From assembly GCA_002747325.1 (NCBI GenBank), contig PDOZ01000033.1:1-64000 (forward strand): a stretch of DNA of 64,000 nucleotides, read 5' to 3'. Within the stretch, counting starts at the first letter, position 1, and each line of letters begins with the position of its first letter. The notes beneath the pieces were generated by a model. It worked only from the letters and a program-made list of their open reading frames with translations, was not told the DNA's origin and did not search any database. Position numbers and translations under genes: made by a program. This document shows, one piece after another, positions 55,415 through 64,000 of this stretch. Source of the DNA: Rhodobacterales bacterium (GTDB taxonomy: Bacteria > Pseudomonadota > Alphaproteobacteria > Rhodobacterales > Rhodobacteraceae).

Positions 55415-56608
55415 ATGGAACAGCCGGTAGGCGGGCCTGTCGAGGGGCTGGGGAATGTTTCAAAAGCGGTGGCGCAGCCCTATTTTGCGCAGCCGGTGCG
55501 GCAGATTTTGCTGATCGCGATTGCGCTGGGGCTGGTCGCGGCGGGGATTTGGATGGTGCTGCCAGCGATCCTGCCGGTAATCCGCGCCAATTTGTATCTC
55601 AACGGCGCCATCCTCTTTGTCTTCGCCATCGGGCTGTATGCCGCGCTGTGGCAAGTCGCGCAGATCGTCAATTCGGTGCGTTGGATTGCGCGTTTTGCCC
55701 GCGGGGAGGACATTTCCGAGACCCGCGCCGCGCCGCGTTTGTTAGCTTCGCTGGCGGAACTGATGCGCGAACGCGGCGTGTCGATGCAGATCGGGGCCAG
55801 CTCGTCGCGCTCGATCCTGGACAGTGTTGCCATGCGGATCGACGAGCAGCGCGAGATCACCCGCTACATCACCAACACCTTGATTTTCCTTGGACTTTTG
55901 GGCACGTTTTACGGGTTGGCCACCACGGTTCCCGCTGTGGTCGACACCATCCGCTCCCTCGCGCCGAGCGAAGGTGAAGAAGGCGTTGCGGTGTTCAATC
56001 GCCTGATGACTGGGCTGGAGGCGCAGCTTTCCGGTATGGGCACGGCGTTTTCGTCCTCGCTTTTGGGTCTCGCCGGGTCGCTGATCGTGGGGCTGGTCGA
56101 GCTTTTCGCCACGCACGCGCAGAACCGCTTTTACCGCGAGTTAGAGGAATGGCTGTCCTCGATCACCCGGCTGGGCTTTGCCACCGGCGAGGACGGGCAG
56201 GTCGATCCGCGCGGCGCCGCCGCGTATCTCGCGCATATGGCCGAGCAGATGGAGAGCCTGACGCAGATGTTTACCCAATCCGATGTTAGCCGCGCCATGG
56301 TTGACGAGCGGTTGGGCACCTTGGCGGATGCGGTGGATCGTCTGGCGCGGCAAATCCATGAGGAGGGCGTTTCGACGCCGCATATCATCCGCATGGCAGA
56401 GGGGCAGGAGCGGTTGATCGAGGCGGTGCAGGGGCGCGGCGTGGACGGATCGAATGCCGAAACGCAGGCCCGTTTGCGCTCGATGGACGTGCATCTGCTG
56501 CGAATCCTTGAAGAAGTTTCCGCCAGTCGACAAGAAGGCATGTCCGAGTTGAAAGACGAATTGGCACGGCTGAACCACCTGCTGCGTCACGGCGCCGGAG
56601 AGGCGTAA
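55415..56608 (+). CDS. MotA/TolQ/ExbB-like proton-channel protein
   Basis: A 397-residue inner-membrane protein with helices at about residues 28-50, 58-80, 150-172 and 200-225. The MotA/TolQ/ExbB signature is in FLGLLGTFYGLATTVPAVVDTI and GMGTAFSSSLLGLAGSLIVGLVELFA. A cytoplasmic C-terminal tail of about 140 residues is predicted to be helical. Its stop shares one base with the MotB/OmpA-like gene, so the two form a motor-like pair driven by ion flow. It is not flagellar by context. The ATG at 55415 is preceded by GCAAGAGGC. Confidence 0.85.
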   Translation: MEQPVGGPVEGLGNVSKAVAQPYFAQPVRQILLIAIALGLVAAGIWMVLPAILPVIRANLYLNGAILFVFAIGLYAALWQVAQIVNSVRWIARFARGEDISETRAAPRLLASLAELMRERGVSMQIGASSSRSILDSVAMRIDEQREITRYITNTLIFLGLLGTFYGLATTVPAVVDTIRSLAPSEGEEGVAVFNRLMTGLEAQLSGMGTAFSSSLLGLAGSLIVGLVELFATHAQNRFYRELEEWLSSITRLGFATGEDGQVDPRGAAAYLAHMAEQMESLTQMFTQSDVSRAMVDERLGTLADAVDRLARQIHEEGVSTPHIIRMAEGQERLIEAVQGRGVDGSNAETQARLRSMDVHLLRILEEVSASRQEGMSELKDELARLNHLLRHGAGEA

Positions 56609-58512
56609 TGGCCCAGTTGCGGCGCAATTCCCGTACCATGTCTGGCTCGATCTGGCCGGGATTTGTCGATGCGATGACCGGCCTGCTGTTGGTGTTGATG
56701 TTTGTGTTAACCATTTTCATGGTGGTGCAATTCGTGTTGTCCGAGACCATTTCCGGGCAAGAACACGAGTTGGAAGAATTGTCGGCGCAAGTGGCGGAAC
56801 TGGCCTCGGCGTTGGGCTTGGCGGAGGAAACGAACGCCGAAATGGGGGTGGAATTGGGTCTGCTGCGCACCACGCTGGACGAGGCGAACGCAGAGGCGGC
56901 GGCGCAGTCGGCCTTGATTGCGACCTTGCAGGCGGATCTTGAGGGCCGCGAGGCCGAAATCGCATCACAATCCGCCAAGATCACCGCGTTTGAGGCACAG
57001 GTTGCGACGCTGTTGGCCGAACGCGATGCGGCGCGCGGCGAGGGCGCGGTTTTGTCGGCGCGGGTCGAGGAGTTGGAAGCGGCGGAGGCCCGGTTGATCA
57101 CGCAGGCGGAGGCGTTGAATCTCGCTTTGGCACAGGCGCGCGACGAGATGGATGCGCAGGTTGAGGCGGCGCGGCTGGCGGCGGCGCAGCGCGAGGCCTT
57201 GCAGGCGCTGATTGCCGATCTGGAAGCGCAGGTTGCGGAACGTGATACGTCCTTGGCGGCGGCGTTGGCGCGGTTGGATGCGGGCGAAAATGCGGCTTCC
57301 GGTCTGTCGGAGCGGGTTTTGGCGTTGGAAGCGGCGTTGTCGGCGGAAGAGGCCAAGCGGCTGGAAGAACTGGCGGCAGCGGAAGCGTTGCGCGCGCGGT
57401 TGGCGGAGGTTGAAGAGAACCTCTCTGCGGAGGAAGCGGCGCGGTTGGCGGAAATTGCGGCGGCGCAGGCTTTGCGGGAGCGGTTGGCCAATGCGCAGGA
57501 TGAGTTGACGGCGATGACTTTGGCGCTGGAGGCGTCGCGCAAGGAGGCGGAGGATACGTTAACCTTGTTAGCGGCGGCGGAAGCGGCAAAGCAGGGATTG
57601 GACGAGAAGCTGGCGCAGGCTTTGCTTGAGGCGGAACAGCTGCGCACTGTGGCGGGCAGCGAAGACGAATTGCGGGCGCAGTTGGCGGCGGCGTTGGCAG
57701 CGAAGCTGGCGGCGGAGCAGGGCACGGCGGCGGCCTTGTCGGAAGCGGAGGCCAAGGCGGCCTTGCTGGCGGCGGCGAATACGGCACTCAGCGATGAAAA
57801 AGCGTTATCGGCGGAGGCGGCGCGCAAGGTGGCGCTGTTGAACGAGCAAGTGGCTGCGCTGCGGGCGCAGTTGGGCGCGTTACGGGCGATTTTGGATGAA
57901 AGCGAAGCGCGCGATGCTCAAGCGCAGGTGCAGATTGAGCTGTTGGGGTCGAAGTTGAACGCGGCTCTGGCGCAGGTGGCGGCGGAAGAGCGTAAACGGG
58001 CGGCGCTGGAGGCGGCGGAGCGGCGGCGGCTCGAGGAAGAAGCGAAGCAGCTTGCCAGCTATCGCTCTGATTTCTTTGGTAAAGTTCGGCAGGTGCTGGA
58101 TGGTCGCGAGGGGGTGAAAATCGTTGGCGACCGTTTTGTCTTTAGCTCGGAAGTGTTGTTTGCATTGGGCGAAGTTGAGTTGTCCGAGGCGGGCAAGGCG
58201 CAGATCGCGCGGGTGGCGGCTTTGTTGAGCGAGGTGGCGGATGAGATGCCGCCGGAGGTTGATTGGATCGTGCGTGTTGATGGGCATACGGATGCGACCA
58301 AGTTGCGTCCCGGCGCGGCATTTGCGGATAACTGGGAACTGAGCCAGGAGCGGGCGCTTTCGGTGGTGCGCTATATGATCGACGAGTTGGGGTTTGCGCC
58401 CGAGCGGTTGGCGGCAACCGGGTTTGGCGAGTATCAGCCGGTGGCGGCGGGTAACAGCGCGGCGGCGAATGCGGCGAACCGGCGGATTGAGCTGAAGCTG
58501 ACGGAGCGGTGA
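56608..58512 (+). CDS. MotB/OmpA-like protein with very long coiled coil
   Basis: A 634-residue bitopic protein. The single helix, IWPGFVDAMTGLLLVLMFVL (about residues 13-32), contains an Asp in the position of the proton-binding Asp of MotB-like subunits. Residues about 48-480 are an Ala/Glu/Leu-rich coiled coil of about 430 residues. The C-terminal OmpA/MotB domain binds peptidoglycan (FSSEVLFALGEVELSEAGKAQI, VDGHTDATKL, ATGFGEYQPVAAG). The coil would span much of the periplasm. It is coupled to the MotA-like gene and ends one base from the convergent M23 gene. Confidence 0.85.
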   Translation: MAQLRRNSRTMSGSIWPGFVDAMTGLLLVLMFVLTIFMVVQFVLSETISGQEHELEELSAQVAELASALGLAEETNAEMGVELGLLRTTLDEANAEAAAQSALIATLQADLEGREAEIASQSAKITAFEAQVATLLAERDAARGEGAVLSARVEELEAAEARLITQAEALNLALAQARDEMDAQVEAARLAAAQREALQALIADLEAQVAERDTSLAAALARLDAGENAASGLSERVLALEAALSAEEAKRLEELAAAEALRARLAEVEENLSAEEAARLAEIAAAQALRERLANAQDELTAMTLALEASRKEAEDTLTLLAAAEAAKQGLDEKLAQALLEAEQLRTVAGSEDELRAQLAAALAAKLAAEQGTAAALSEAEAKAALLAAANTALSDEKALSAEAARKVALLNEQVAALRAQLGALRAILDESEARDAQAQVQIELLGSKLNAALAQVAAEERKRAALEAAERRRLEEEAKQLASYRSDFFGKVRQVLDGREGVKIVGDRFVFSSEVLFALGEVELSEAGKAQIARVAALLSEVADEMPPEVDWIVRVDGHTDATKLRPGAAFADNWELSQERALSVVRYMIDELGFAPERLAATGFGEYQPVAAGNSAAANAANRRIELKLTER

Positions 58513-58513
58513 T

Positions 58514-59485
58514 TTACTCCGGGGTGACCGGGAAGTCGGCCTCGAAGCTCTCGATTTCTGCGCCGTTTCGGCTCAGTGCGATGCTCAGGTGAACCGGGCC
58601 GCTGATATTGGCGCGAAGCTTTTTGCCGGCGAAAACGGTTCTAAGCACCTGTTTTTTCTCGATTTCGATTTGATTTCTTGAGACTTTTCCGGCGGGTGTG
58701 CGGATTTCGATGGTCAGGAGGTCGCCGGGATAGGGGTTATGCAACAGGGCCCAGCCGACGAGGGCGGGGGCGTTTTCCGGGATGGATTGCTGCGGCGGGA
58801 TTCCGGCTTTGGCGTCTTGGTGCGTGACCGGGCCGAGGGCGAGGCCAGCGGAGACAATGCCGGTTGGGGCATATTCAATTGGGGTGAGCCAGAGAGCGGT
58901 TGGTTCGCCAGCCGTGCCGCAAGCGGTGACGCCTTCGGCGTCGAACGGGTCGATGACGGCGTTGTTTTTGCGCAGGACAAGGTGCAGATGGGGGAACTGG
59001 GTTTTGCCGGACAGGCCGATCGCCCCGAGCATTGCACCCATCGGCACCCGTTGGCCGCGTTGCACGGCAACGGAGCCGGATTTCAGGTGGCAGTATTGTG
59101 AGGTCCAGCCGCCGCCGTGGTCGATCATCACGCCGTTGCCGCATTCTTTGCCTTCGATGTCGGCGAGGGTTTCGGGGGTTGAGGCGCGGTCCGGCATGCC
59201 ATCTCGGGTGGCGGTGACTTTGCCCGGCGCGACGGCCAGAACGGGGATGTTTTGTGCCATGGCGCTGAAGCTGGTCAGGGCGATGTCGGTGCCTTTGTGC
59301 CCGTCGTAACTATTTGGATTACAAGTGAAATCCGCTGCGCCGGGGCCGGGGTCCGCGTCGACATTCTGCAGGAAAAAGCAATCTTCCCCGAGGGTGCAGT
59401 CCACGGGGAAGCTGATCCTGAACTCGCGGGCCAGCGCCGGGAGGGTTAGTGCGATGAACGCGAAGAGGGCGGCGATGAGGCGCAT
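58514..59485 (-). CDS. M23-family zinc metallopeptidase, exported
   Basis: A 323-residue protein with a signal peptide (cleavage near ALA-RE) and a LytM/M23 peptidase domain. Zinc ligands are His63 and Asp67 in YDGHKGTDIAL and the His of QFPHLHLVLRK, with a further His in MIDHGGGWTSQYCHL. All catalytic residues are present, so it probably cleaves peptidoglycan cross-bridges. The ATG at 59485 shares one base with the clpA stop; a TTG one codon upstream is the only alternative. A C-terminal domain of about 110 residues is unassigned. Confidence 0.9.
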   Translation of the reverse strand: MRLIAALFAFIALTLPALAREFRISFPVDCTLGEDCFFLQNVDADPGPGAADFTCNPNSYDGHKGTDIALTSFSAMAQNIPVLAVAPGKVTATRDGMPDRASTPETLADIEGKECGNGVMIDHGGGWTSQYCHLKSGSVAVQRGQRVPMGAMLGAIGLSGKTQFPHLHLVLRKNNAVIDPFDAEGVTACGTAGEPTALWLTPIEYAPTGIVSAGLALGPVTHQDAKAGIPPQQSIPENAPALVGWALLHNPYPGDLLTIEIRTPAGKVSRNQIEIEKKQVLRTVFAGKKLRANISGPVHLSIALSRNGAEIESFEADFPVTPE

Positions 59486-61812
59486 CAATCAGCGGTGAGC
59501 AGGGGCGGTTTTTTCTTCGGTGCGATTTTCTTTTTCGCCGGTTCCTCGATGATCAGATCAAGGGCGCCGTCTTTCATGCCGACCTTGACCAGCCCGCCAT
59601 TGGCCAGTTTGCCGAACAGCAATTCTTCCGCCAGCGGCTTTTTGATGTGTTCCTGAATGACGCGACCGAGCGGGCGGGCGCCCATGCGCGAATCGTAGCC
59701 CTTGGCGGCGAGCCATTCGGCGGCTTCGCGGGTTAGCTCGATGGACACGCCGCGATCCATCAGTTGCGCTTCCAGTTGCAGGACGAACTTCTCGACCACT
59801 TGCAGGATCACTTCCTTGCCAAGCGGCGCGAAGCTGATCACCGCGTCGAGGCGGTTGCGGAATTCGGGGGTGAAGGTGCGCTCGATGGCGGCGGTATCTT
59901 CGCCCTCGCGGCGGTCGCGGCCAAAGCCGACCGCTTCTTTGGCTTGTTCCGATGCGCCTGCGTTCGAGGTCATGATCAGCACGACATTGCGGAAGTTTAC
60001 CTTGCGGCCATTATGGTCCGTCAGCTCGCCGTTATCCATGACCTGCAACAGGATGTTATAGACATCCGGATGGGCCTTTTCGATTTCGTCGAGCAGCAGC
60101 ACGCAATGCGGGTGCTGGTCGACGCCATCGGTCAGCAGGCCGCCCTGATCGAAGCCGACATAGCCCGGAGGCGCGCCGATCAGGCGGGAAACGGCGTGTT
60201 TTTCCATATATTCGGACATATCGAAGCGCAGAAGTTCGACGCCGAGATTGTCGGCCAGTTGACGCGCGACCTCGGTTTTGCCGACCCCGGTCGGCCCGGC
60301 GAACAGGTAATTGCCGATGGGTTTTTCCGGTTCGCGCAGGCCCGCGCGGGCCAGTTTGATGGCGGAGGACAGGGCTTCGATCGCCGCGTCCTGTCCGAAG
60401 ACCACCCGTTTCAGGGAGCGTTCCAGATCGCGCAGCACTTCGGCGTCGTCTTTGGTCACGTTCTTTGGCGGGATACGGGCGATTTTGGCCACAACCGCTT
60501 CGATCTGTTCCGTGTCGATGCGCGCGATGCGGGCGTCTTCGTCCAGCAGATGCTGCGCCGCGCCCGCTTCGTCGATCACGTCGATCGCCTTGTCGGGGAG
60601 TTTGCGGTCGTTGATATAGCGGGCGGAGAGTTCGACCGCGGCTTCGATGGCGTCATCGGTATATTCGATGTCGTGATGCTCTTCGAAATAGGATTTGATG
60701 CCCTTGAGAATTTGCACCGTGTCTTCGACCGTCGGTTCGTTGACGTCGATTTTCTGAAAACGGCGCGACAGGGCGCGGTCTTTTTCGAAATGCTGGCGGA
60801 ATTCTTTATAGGTTGTTGACCCCATGCAGCGCAGTTTGCCGCCTTGCAGGGCGGGTTTGAGCAGGTTGGAGGCATCCATCGCGCCGCCAGAGGTTGCTCC
60901 GGCGCCGATCACCGTGTGAATCTCGTCGATGAACAGCACCGCGTCGGGGTGTTCTTCCAACTCGCTCATCACCGCTTTCAGCCGCTCTTCAAAGTCGCCG
61001 CGATAGCGGGTTCCGGCCAGAAGCGCGCCCATGTCGAGGGAGTAAACGATGGTTTCGGAAAGGATTTTCGGAGTTTCGCCGGAAGTGATACGCCGGGCCA
61101 GCCCCTCGGCAATGGCGGTTTTGCCAACGCCGGGATCGCCGACCAGCAGGGGGTTGTTCTTGCGGCGGCGGCACAGCACCTGAATGCAGCGTTCGACCTC
61201 GGCATCCCGGCCGATCAGCGGGTCGATATTGCCGGCGGCGGCCTTGGCGTTGAGGTCGACGCAATACTTGTCGAGCGCGGTTTCCTTGACTTCTTCCGTC
61301 GCTTCTTCGCCCGCGAAGGCTTCTTCAAACTCGTTGGCGCCCTGCACCGGGCGGCTCTCGCCGAAAGCCGGGTCTTTGGCAACGCCGTGGGCGATGAAAT
61401 TCACCGCGTCGTAGCGCGTCATGTCCTGTTCTTGCAGGAAATAGACGGCGGTGCTTTCGCGTTCGGCGAAGATGGCTACCAGCACATTGGCGCCGGTCAC
61501 TTCCGAGCGCCCGGAGCTTTGCACATGGATCGCCGCGCGTTGGATCACCCGCTGAAACGCTGCCGTCGGCACCGCTTCGGACCCTTCGACATTGGTTTCC
61601 AGCGAGGAGAGGTCTTCCTCAATGAAGGAGATCAGCGTGCTGCGCAGTTCGGCCAGATCGACGGCACAGGCCCGCAGCACCCGGCTCGCATCCGGGTCTT
61701 CCAGCAGCGCCAGCAGCAGATGCTCCAGCGTTGCCAGCTCGTGACCGCGCGCATTGGCGTTGGCCAAAGCGGCATGGATGGCCTGTTCCAGCGAATTGGA
61801 AAAAGATGGCAC
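59485..61812 (-). CDS. clpA: ATP-dependent Clp protease ATPase subunit ClpA
   Basis: ClpA (775 residues) unfolds substrates, notably N-degron proteins brought by ClpS, and feeds them to ClpP. It has an N-domain ([32 protein letters not shown]), AAA1 with Walker [12 protein letters not shown]2 with Walker A GPTGVGKT, and the ClpP-binding loop region in the last domain. A Lys-rich tail ([17 protein letters not shown]) ends it. The GTG at 61812 has GAGGA nine bases upstream and gives the normal [10 protein letters not shown]; the GTG three codons earlier is too close to that site. No clpS is adjacent. Confidence 0.95.
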   Translation of the reverse strand: MPSFSNSLEQAIHAALANANARGHELATLEHLLLALLEDPDASRVLRACAVDLAELRSTLISFIEEDLSSLETNVEGSEAVPTAAFQRVIQRAAIHVQSSGRSEVTGANVLVAIFAERESTAVYFLQEQDMTRYDAVNFIAHGVAKDPAFGESRPVQGANEFEEAFAGEEATEEVKETALDKYCVDLNAKAAAGNIDPLIGRDAEVERCIQVLCRRRKNNPLLVGDPGVGKTAIAEGLARRITSGETPKILSETIVYSLDMGALLAGTRYRGDFEERLKAVMSELEEHPDAVLFIDEIHTVIGAGATSGGAMDASNLLKPALQGGKLRCMGSTTYKEFRQHFEKDRALSRRFQKIDVNEPTVEDTVQILKGIKSYFEEHHDIEYTDDAIEAAVELSARYINDRKLPDKAIDVIDEAGAAQHLLDEDARIARIDTEQIEAVVAKIARIPPKNVTKDDAEVLRDLERSLKRVVFGQDAAIEALSSAIKLARAGLREPEKPIGNYLFAGPTGVGKTEVARQLADNLGVELLRFDMSEYMEKHAVSRLIGAPPGYVGFDQGGLLTDGVDQHPHCVLLLDEIEKAHPDVYNILLQVMDNGELTDHNGRKVNFRNVVLIMTSNAGASEQAKEAVGFGRDRREGEDTAAIERTFTPEFRNRLDAVISFAPLGKEVILQVVEKFVLQLEAQLMDRGVSIELTREAAEWLAAKGYDSRMGARPLGRVIQEHIKKPLAEELLFGKLANGGLVKVGMKDGALDLIIEEPAKKKIAPKKKPPLLTAD

Positions 61813-61946
61813 GTTCTGCACTCCTCGTATCGTCGGGCATGTTCACAACACCGCCCCTCATGCTTAATGTTCGGTTTTCTTTCCCGCAGCTTCAAGCGTT
61901 CATGGCAATTATTTCCGCTTCATGGCGCCTTTTTCTTAAGATTCCC

Positions 61947-62711
61947 TTAAAAACGGTCCTTGCGAGCGCGAATTTCGGCAAAAACTTTCTCATCGGGGGC
62001 ATTTTCCATGCCGAGGGCGGTTTTGACCTCGGGGAGATCGGCGCGCAGGAAGGGGTTGGTGGCCAGTTCGGTGGACAGCAGCGAGGGCACGGTGGCCTTG
62101 CCTTGTTGCCGGGCGCGGGCGGTTTCGGCGTTGCGCTGCGCGAGGGCGGCGTTGTCCGGCTCAATCGTGACGGCGAAGCGGCCGTTGGCCTCGGTATATT
62201 CGTGCCCGGAACAGATCAGCGTATCGGCGGGCAGGGCTTTGAAGCCGGAAAGGCTTTGCCACATATCGGCGGGGCTACCCTCAAACAGCCGCCCACAACC
62301 CAGCGCCATCAGGCTGTCGCCGGTGAAGGCCATGCGGGCGTCGGGGATGTGAAAGGCGATGTGGCCGGTGGTGTGGCCATGTGCTTCCATCACCTCGACC
62401 CGGTGGCCCGCAAAATCGGTCGTGTCGCCGGGGGCGAGGGCTTCGGTCAGGGCGGGGAGGCGGTGTGCATCGCGGGCGGCGCCGATGACCTTGGGCTGGT
62501 GATGCTCCAGAATGCCGGGCACGCCGTCGATATGGTCCCAATGGTGGTGGGTCAGAAACAGATGTGTCAGCGACCAGCCACGGGCGTCCAGTTCCGCGAG
62601 GATCGGCCCCGCTTCCGGCGCGTCAATCAGCGCGGTTTCGCCGCTTTCGGCGTGCAGCAGGAAAGCGTAATTATCCGCGAGGCAGGGGATGGTGATGAGT
62701 TCCAAGGTCAT
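61947..62711 (-). CDS. gloB: Hydroxyacylglutathione hydrolase (glyoxalase II)
   Basis: GloB (254 residues) hydrolyses S-lactoylglutathione to lactate and glutathione, completing methylglyoxal detoxification. The metallo-beta-lactamase metal site is FLTHHHWDHIDG near residue 55, with further ligands in EAHGHTTGHIAFH, FTGDSLMALGCGRLFEG and ICSGHEYTEANGRFA. AGGGAG precedes the ATG at 62711. It is divergent from the methyltransferase gene. Confidence 0.96.
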   Translation of the reverse strand: MTLELITIPCLADNYAFLLHAESGETALIDAPEAGPILAELDARGWSLTHLFLTHHHWDHIDGVPGILEHHQPKVIGAARDAHRLPALTEALAPGDTTDFAGHRVEVMEAHGHTTGHIAFHIPDARMAFTGDSLMALGCGRLFEGSPADMWQSLSGFKALPADTLICSGHEYTEANGRFAVTIEPDNAALAQRNAETARARQQGKATVPSLLSTELATNPFLRADLPEVKTALGMENAPDEKVFAEIRARKDRF

Positions 62712-62801
62712 GGGGGTCTCCCTTTCGCTCTGACTTTGCCTTTGTGGGCGCGAAGTTGCAATAGGGCTGGTCATTGGCGGGCGTTGGGGTAGGGTAGGGC
62801 C

Positions 62802-63566
62802 ATGCATTTAGACGTTCAGGATCTCAAGGGTTTTTACTATCGTTCCCAGCTTGGGCGCGCGGTGCAGCGGGTCGTGCGCGGGGCGGTGTTGGAGCGTTGG
62901 CCGGGGGCGCAGGCGCAGAGCGTGGTGGGCTATGGTTTCGCGGTGCCGCTGTTGCGCCCCTATCTCAAGGAGGCGCGCCGGGTCATTGGGCTGATGCCGG
63001 CGCCGCAGGGGGTCATGCACTGGCCACCGGGGATGCAGAATGTCTCGGTGCTGTGCGAGGAGGCGCTCTGGCCGCTGGATACGGGGATGGTGGACCGGCT
63101 GGTGATGATGCACGGGCTGGAAACCTCGGATAACCCCTCGGCTATTCTTGACGAGACCTACCGGGTGCTTGGTCCCGGTGGGCGGGTTCTGTTCATCGTG
63201 CCGAACCGGGCGGGGCTGTGGTCGCGCTCGGATGCGACGCCGTTCGGCTTTGGTCGCCCCTATACGCTGGGCCAACTCGAAACCCAGCTTCGTCTGCACG
63301 GGTTTTCCATCGAACACCACCGCGCCGTGCTGTTCCAGCCGCCCTCTGCGCGCCGTTTCTGGCTCAAGACCGGACCGGCCTGGGAGCGGATGGGGGGGCG
63401 TATCCCGTGGATTGCAGCCGGGGGGGTGCTGATGGTTGAGGCGACGAAACAAATCCCGAAACCTGTGCGGCCGGGACTGGCGCAACGGGTGCGCAAACCG
63501 CTCTCTGTGTTGGAAGGGCTGACCGGCGAGGCGCAGCCGCTGCCGACCCCGAAAACCGTGCCCTGA
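62802..63566 (+). CDS. Class I SAM-dependent methyltransferase
   Basis: A 254-residue cytoplasmic protein with a methyltransferase core. The motif I region is [11 protein letters not shown], followed by [40 protein letters not shown], which includes the usual motif III-like turn. The motif I Gly-rich loop is less regular than in typical family members. The divergent gloB neighbour is usual in Rhodobacterales, but the substrate is unknown. AGGGTAGGG precedes the ATG. Confidence 0.88.
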   Translation: MHLDVQDLKGFYYRSQLGRAVQRVVRGAVLERWPGAQAQSVVGYGFAVPLLRPYLKEARRVIGLMPAPQGVMHWPPGMQNVSVLCEEALWPLDTGMVDRLVMMHGLETSDNPSAILDETYRVLGPGGRVLFIVPNRAGLWSRSDATPFGFGRPYTLGQLETQLRLHGFSIEHHRAVLFQPPSARRFWLKTGPAWERMGGRIPWIAAGGVLMVEATKQIPKPVRPGLAQRVRKPLSVLEGLTGEAQPLPTPKTVP

Positions 63567-63977
63567 ACGGCCTGCCTGCGCCCGGATTTCGCGCGACCGC
63601 GATTCGAGGATTTCCGACGAAAAGACTGGGTGAATTGTTGCGAATTCTTACGCCAGGCGCGCTGAGGAAGCCTCGCCCCCAAACAGGCACAGACAATCCG
63701 GGCCAGGAAACCCCGCACCGTGACGCAGCGTTCAAAATGCCGGCTACCATTCCTGCCCCTTTATTTCTTGCCCATAGGGAAGGGTCCGGCGGCGGCATTG
63801 GGGCGGCTACCGGCACCTTTACCAACGAATGTTGGCGCAAAACCTGTTCAACGCGGTTGCGGGATCGTGCTTCACCTGCTAGACCCACGTCGATTTCAGA
63901 TGGTGCGCGCTCGCGTGCTTTCTATTGGGCCGCCCCGGTCGCGAAAGGCTTGGGGCAAAGACATCGAAAGGGTGGAC
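63567..63977. other. Intergenic region ahead of the probable atp operon
   Basis: About 410 bp without a supported gene; open frames here are shadows or lack a ribosome site. TTGCGG (63857-63862), 17 bases and TAGACC would be a weak promoter for the genes to the right. I see nothing else I can defend. Confidence 0.4.
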
Positions 63978-64000
63978 GTGTCGGACGCTTCGATTTCAAC
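63978..64000 (+). CDS. atpH: ATP synthase delta subunit, first codons only (partial)
   Basis: A GTG with AAGGG nine bases upstream opens a frame reading (M)SDASIS before the window ends. Rhodobacterales AtpH proteins characteristically start with a short S-x-x-SIS sequence, so this is probably the first gene of the F1 atpHAGDC operon. Only seven codons are visible and the call is tentative. Confidence 0.5.

Noticed and set aside
56385..57827. A Ser/Ala-rich minus-strand frame opposite the coiled-coil gene
   Set aside because: It is the reverse of Ala/Glu-rich codons of the coiled coil, low in complexity, and has no start signals.
57100..57900. Tandem DNA repeats within the coiled-coil gene
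   Set aside because: The repeated GCGG/GAGG-type words reflect Ala/Glu heptads in a high-GC gene, not a regular nucleotide repeat.
55415..58512. Reading the MotAB-like pair as a Zorya defence system
   Set aside because: Zorya needs additional effector genes (ZorC/D or ZorE) beside ZorAB. The neighbours here are DUF2125, an M23 peptidase and clpA, and the region looks like core genome.
59485..61821. A clpA start at 61821
   Set aside because: That GTG directly abuts the GAGGA site with no spacing; the GTG at 61812 has proper spacing and gives the family N-terminus.
63364..63888. A 174-codon minus-strand frame at the right end
   Set aside because: It is half shadow of the methyltransferase gene, with no ribosome site and no recognisable motif.

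Overview
The window is about 63% G+C and looks like the core chromosome of an alphaproteobacterium of the order Rhodobacterales (the Roseobacter/Rhodobacter group). This rests on gene content and order: a copper nitrite reductase followed by nirV, an NQR operon with apbE and nqrM, a TRAP transporter, adjacent coaBC-dut, hisC with a prephenate dehydrogenase, an mreBCD-PBP2-rodA cluster, DUF1489, DUF2125 and Hint-domain genes, and what appears to be the start of the atp operon at the right edge. I see no prophage, CRISPR array, plasmid backbone or transposase gene.

Layout. 0.1-2.1 kb: nirV and nirK on the minus strand, with FNR/NnrR-like boxes upstream. 3.0-11.2 kb: the Na+-translocating NADH:quinone reductase nqrABCDEF, then a minus-strand CBS-domain gene, a tiny membrane protein, and apbE-nqrM, whose products flavinylate and mature NQR. 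11.5-14.6 kb: a DctPQM TRAP transporter behind two operator-like palindromes. 14.6-18.2 kb: comM, a GST-like gene, and a histidine phosphatase with cobU. 18.2-23 kb: coaBC, dut, a ThiF/MoeB-type E1-like protein and an M3 peptidase. 23-29.2 kb: a capsule-synthesis-like gene, an SH3 protein, a 2-hydroxyacid dehydrogenase, an HExxH lipoprotein, an RND/MMPL exporter and a periplasmic protein of unknown function. 29.2-36.1 kb: tRNA-Ala(CGC), trxC, gcvTHP under a tandem glycine riboswitch, and gltX. 36.2-41.7 kb: nadE, a secreted MORN-repeat protein, leuA behind a Leu-rich leader peptide, and cspA. 41.9-47.5 kb: the elongasome operon. 47.7-54.3 kb: DUF1489, an LpxR-like outer-membrane protein, a Hint-domain protein, rpsD, hisC, tyrC-like and an extensin-like gene. 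54.3-63.6 kb: DUF2125, an ExbB/MotA-like and long coiled-coil MotB/OmpA-like pair, an M23 peptidase, clpA, gloB and a methyltransferase. The last 23 bases look like the start of atpH.

The most unusual structure lies between genes. A 266-312 bp element occurs twice (34487-34798 and 47487-47752). It has roughly 30 bp TA-bounded terminal inverted repeats and nested internal inverted repeats, and its TAG ends form the stop codons of gltX, rodA and the DUF1489 gene. A second, different set of nested inverted repeats (22992-23107) lies between convergent genes, and a third repeat family, terminator-linked and about 65-78 bp long, occurs at 14561 and 36170. Other points of interest are a leuA leader peptide that may be translated without a leader, CtrA-like half-sites upstream of comM, and the MotAB-like pair with a very long periplasmic coiled coil.
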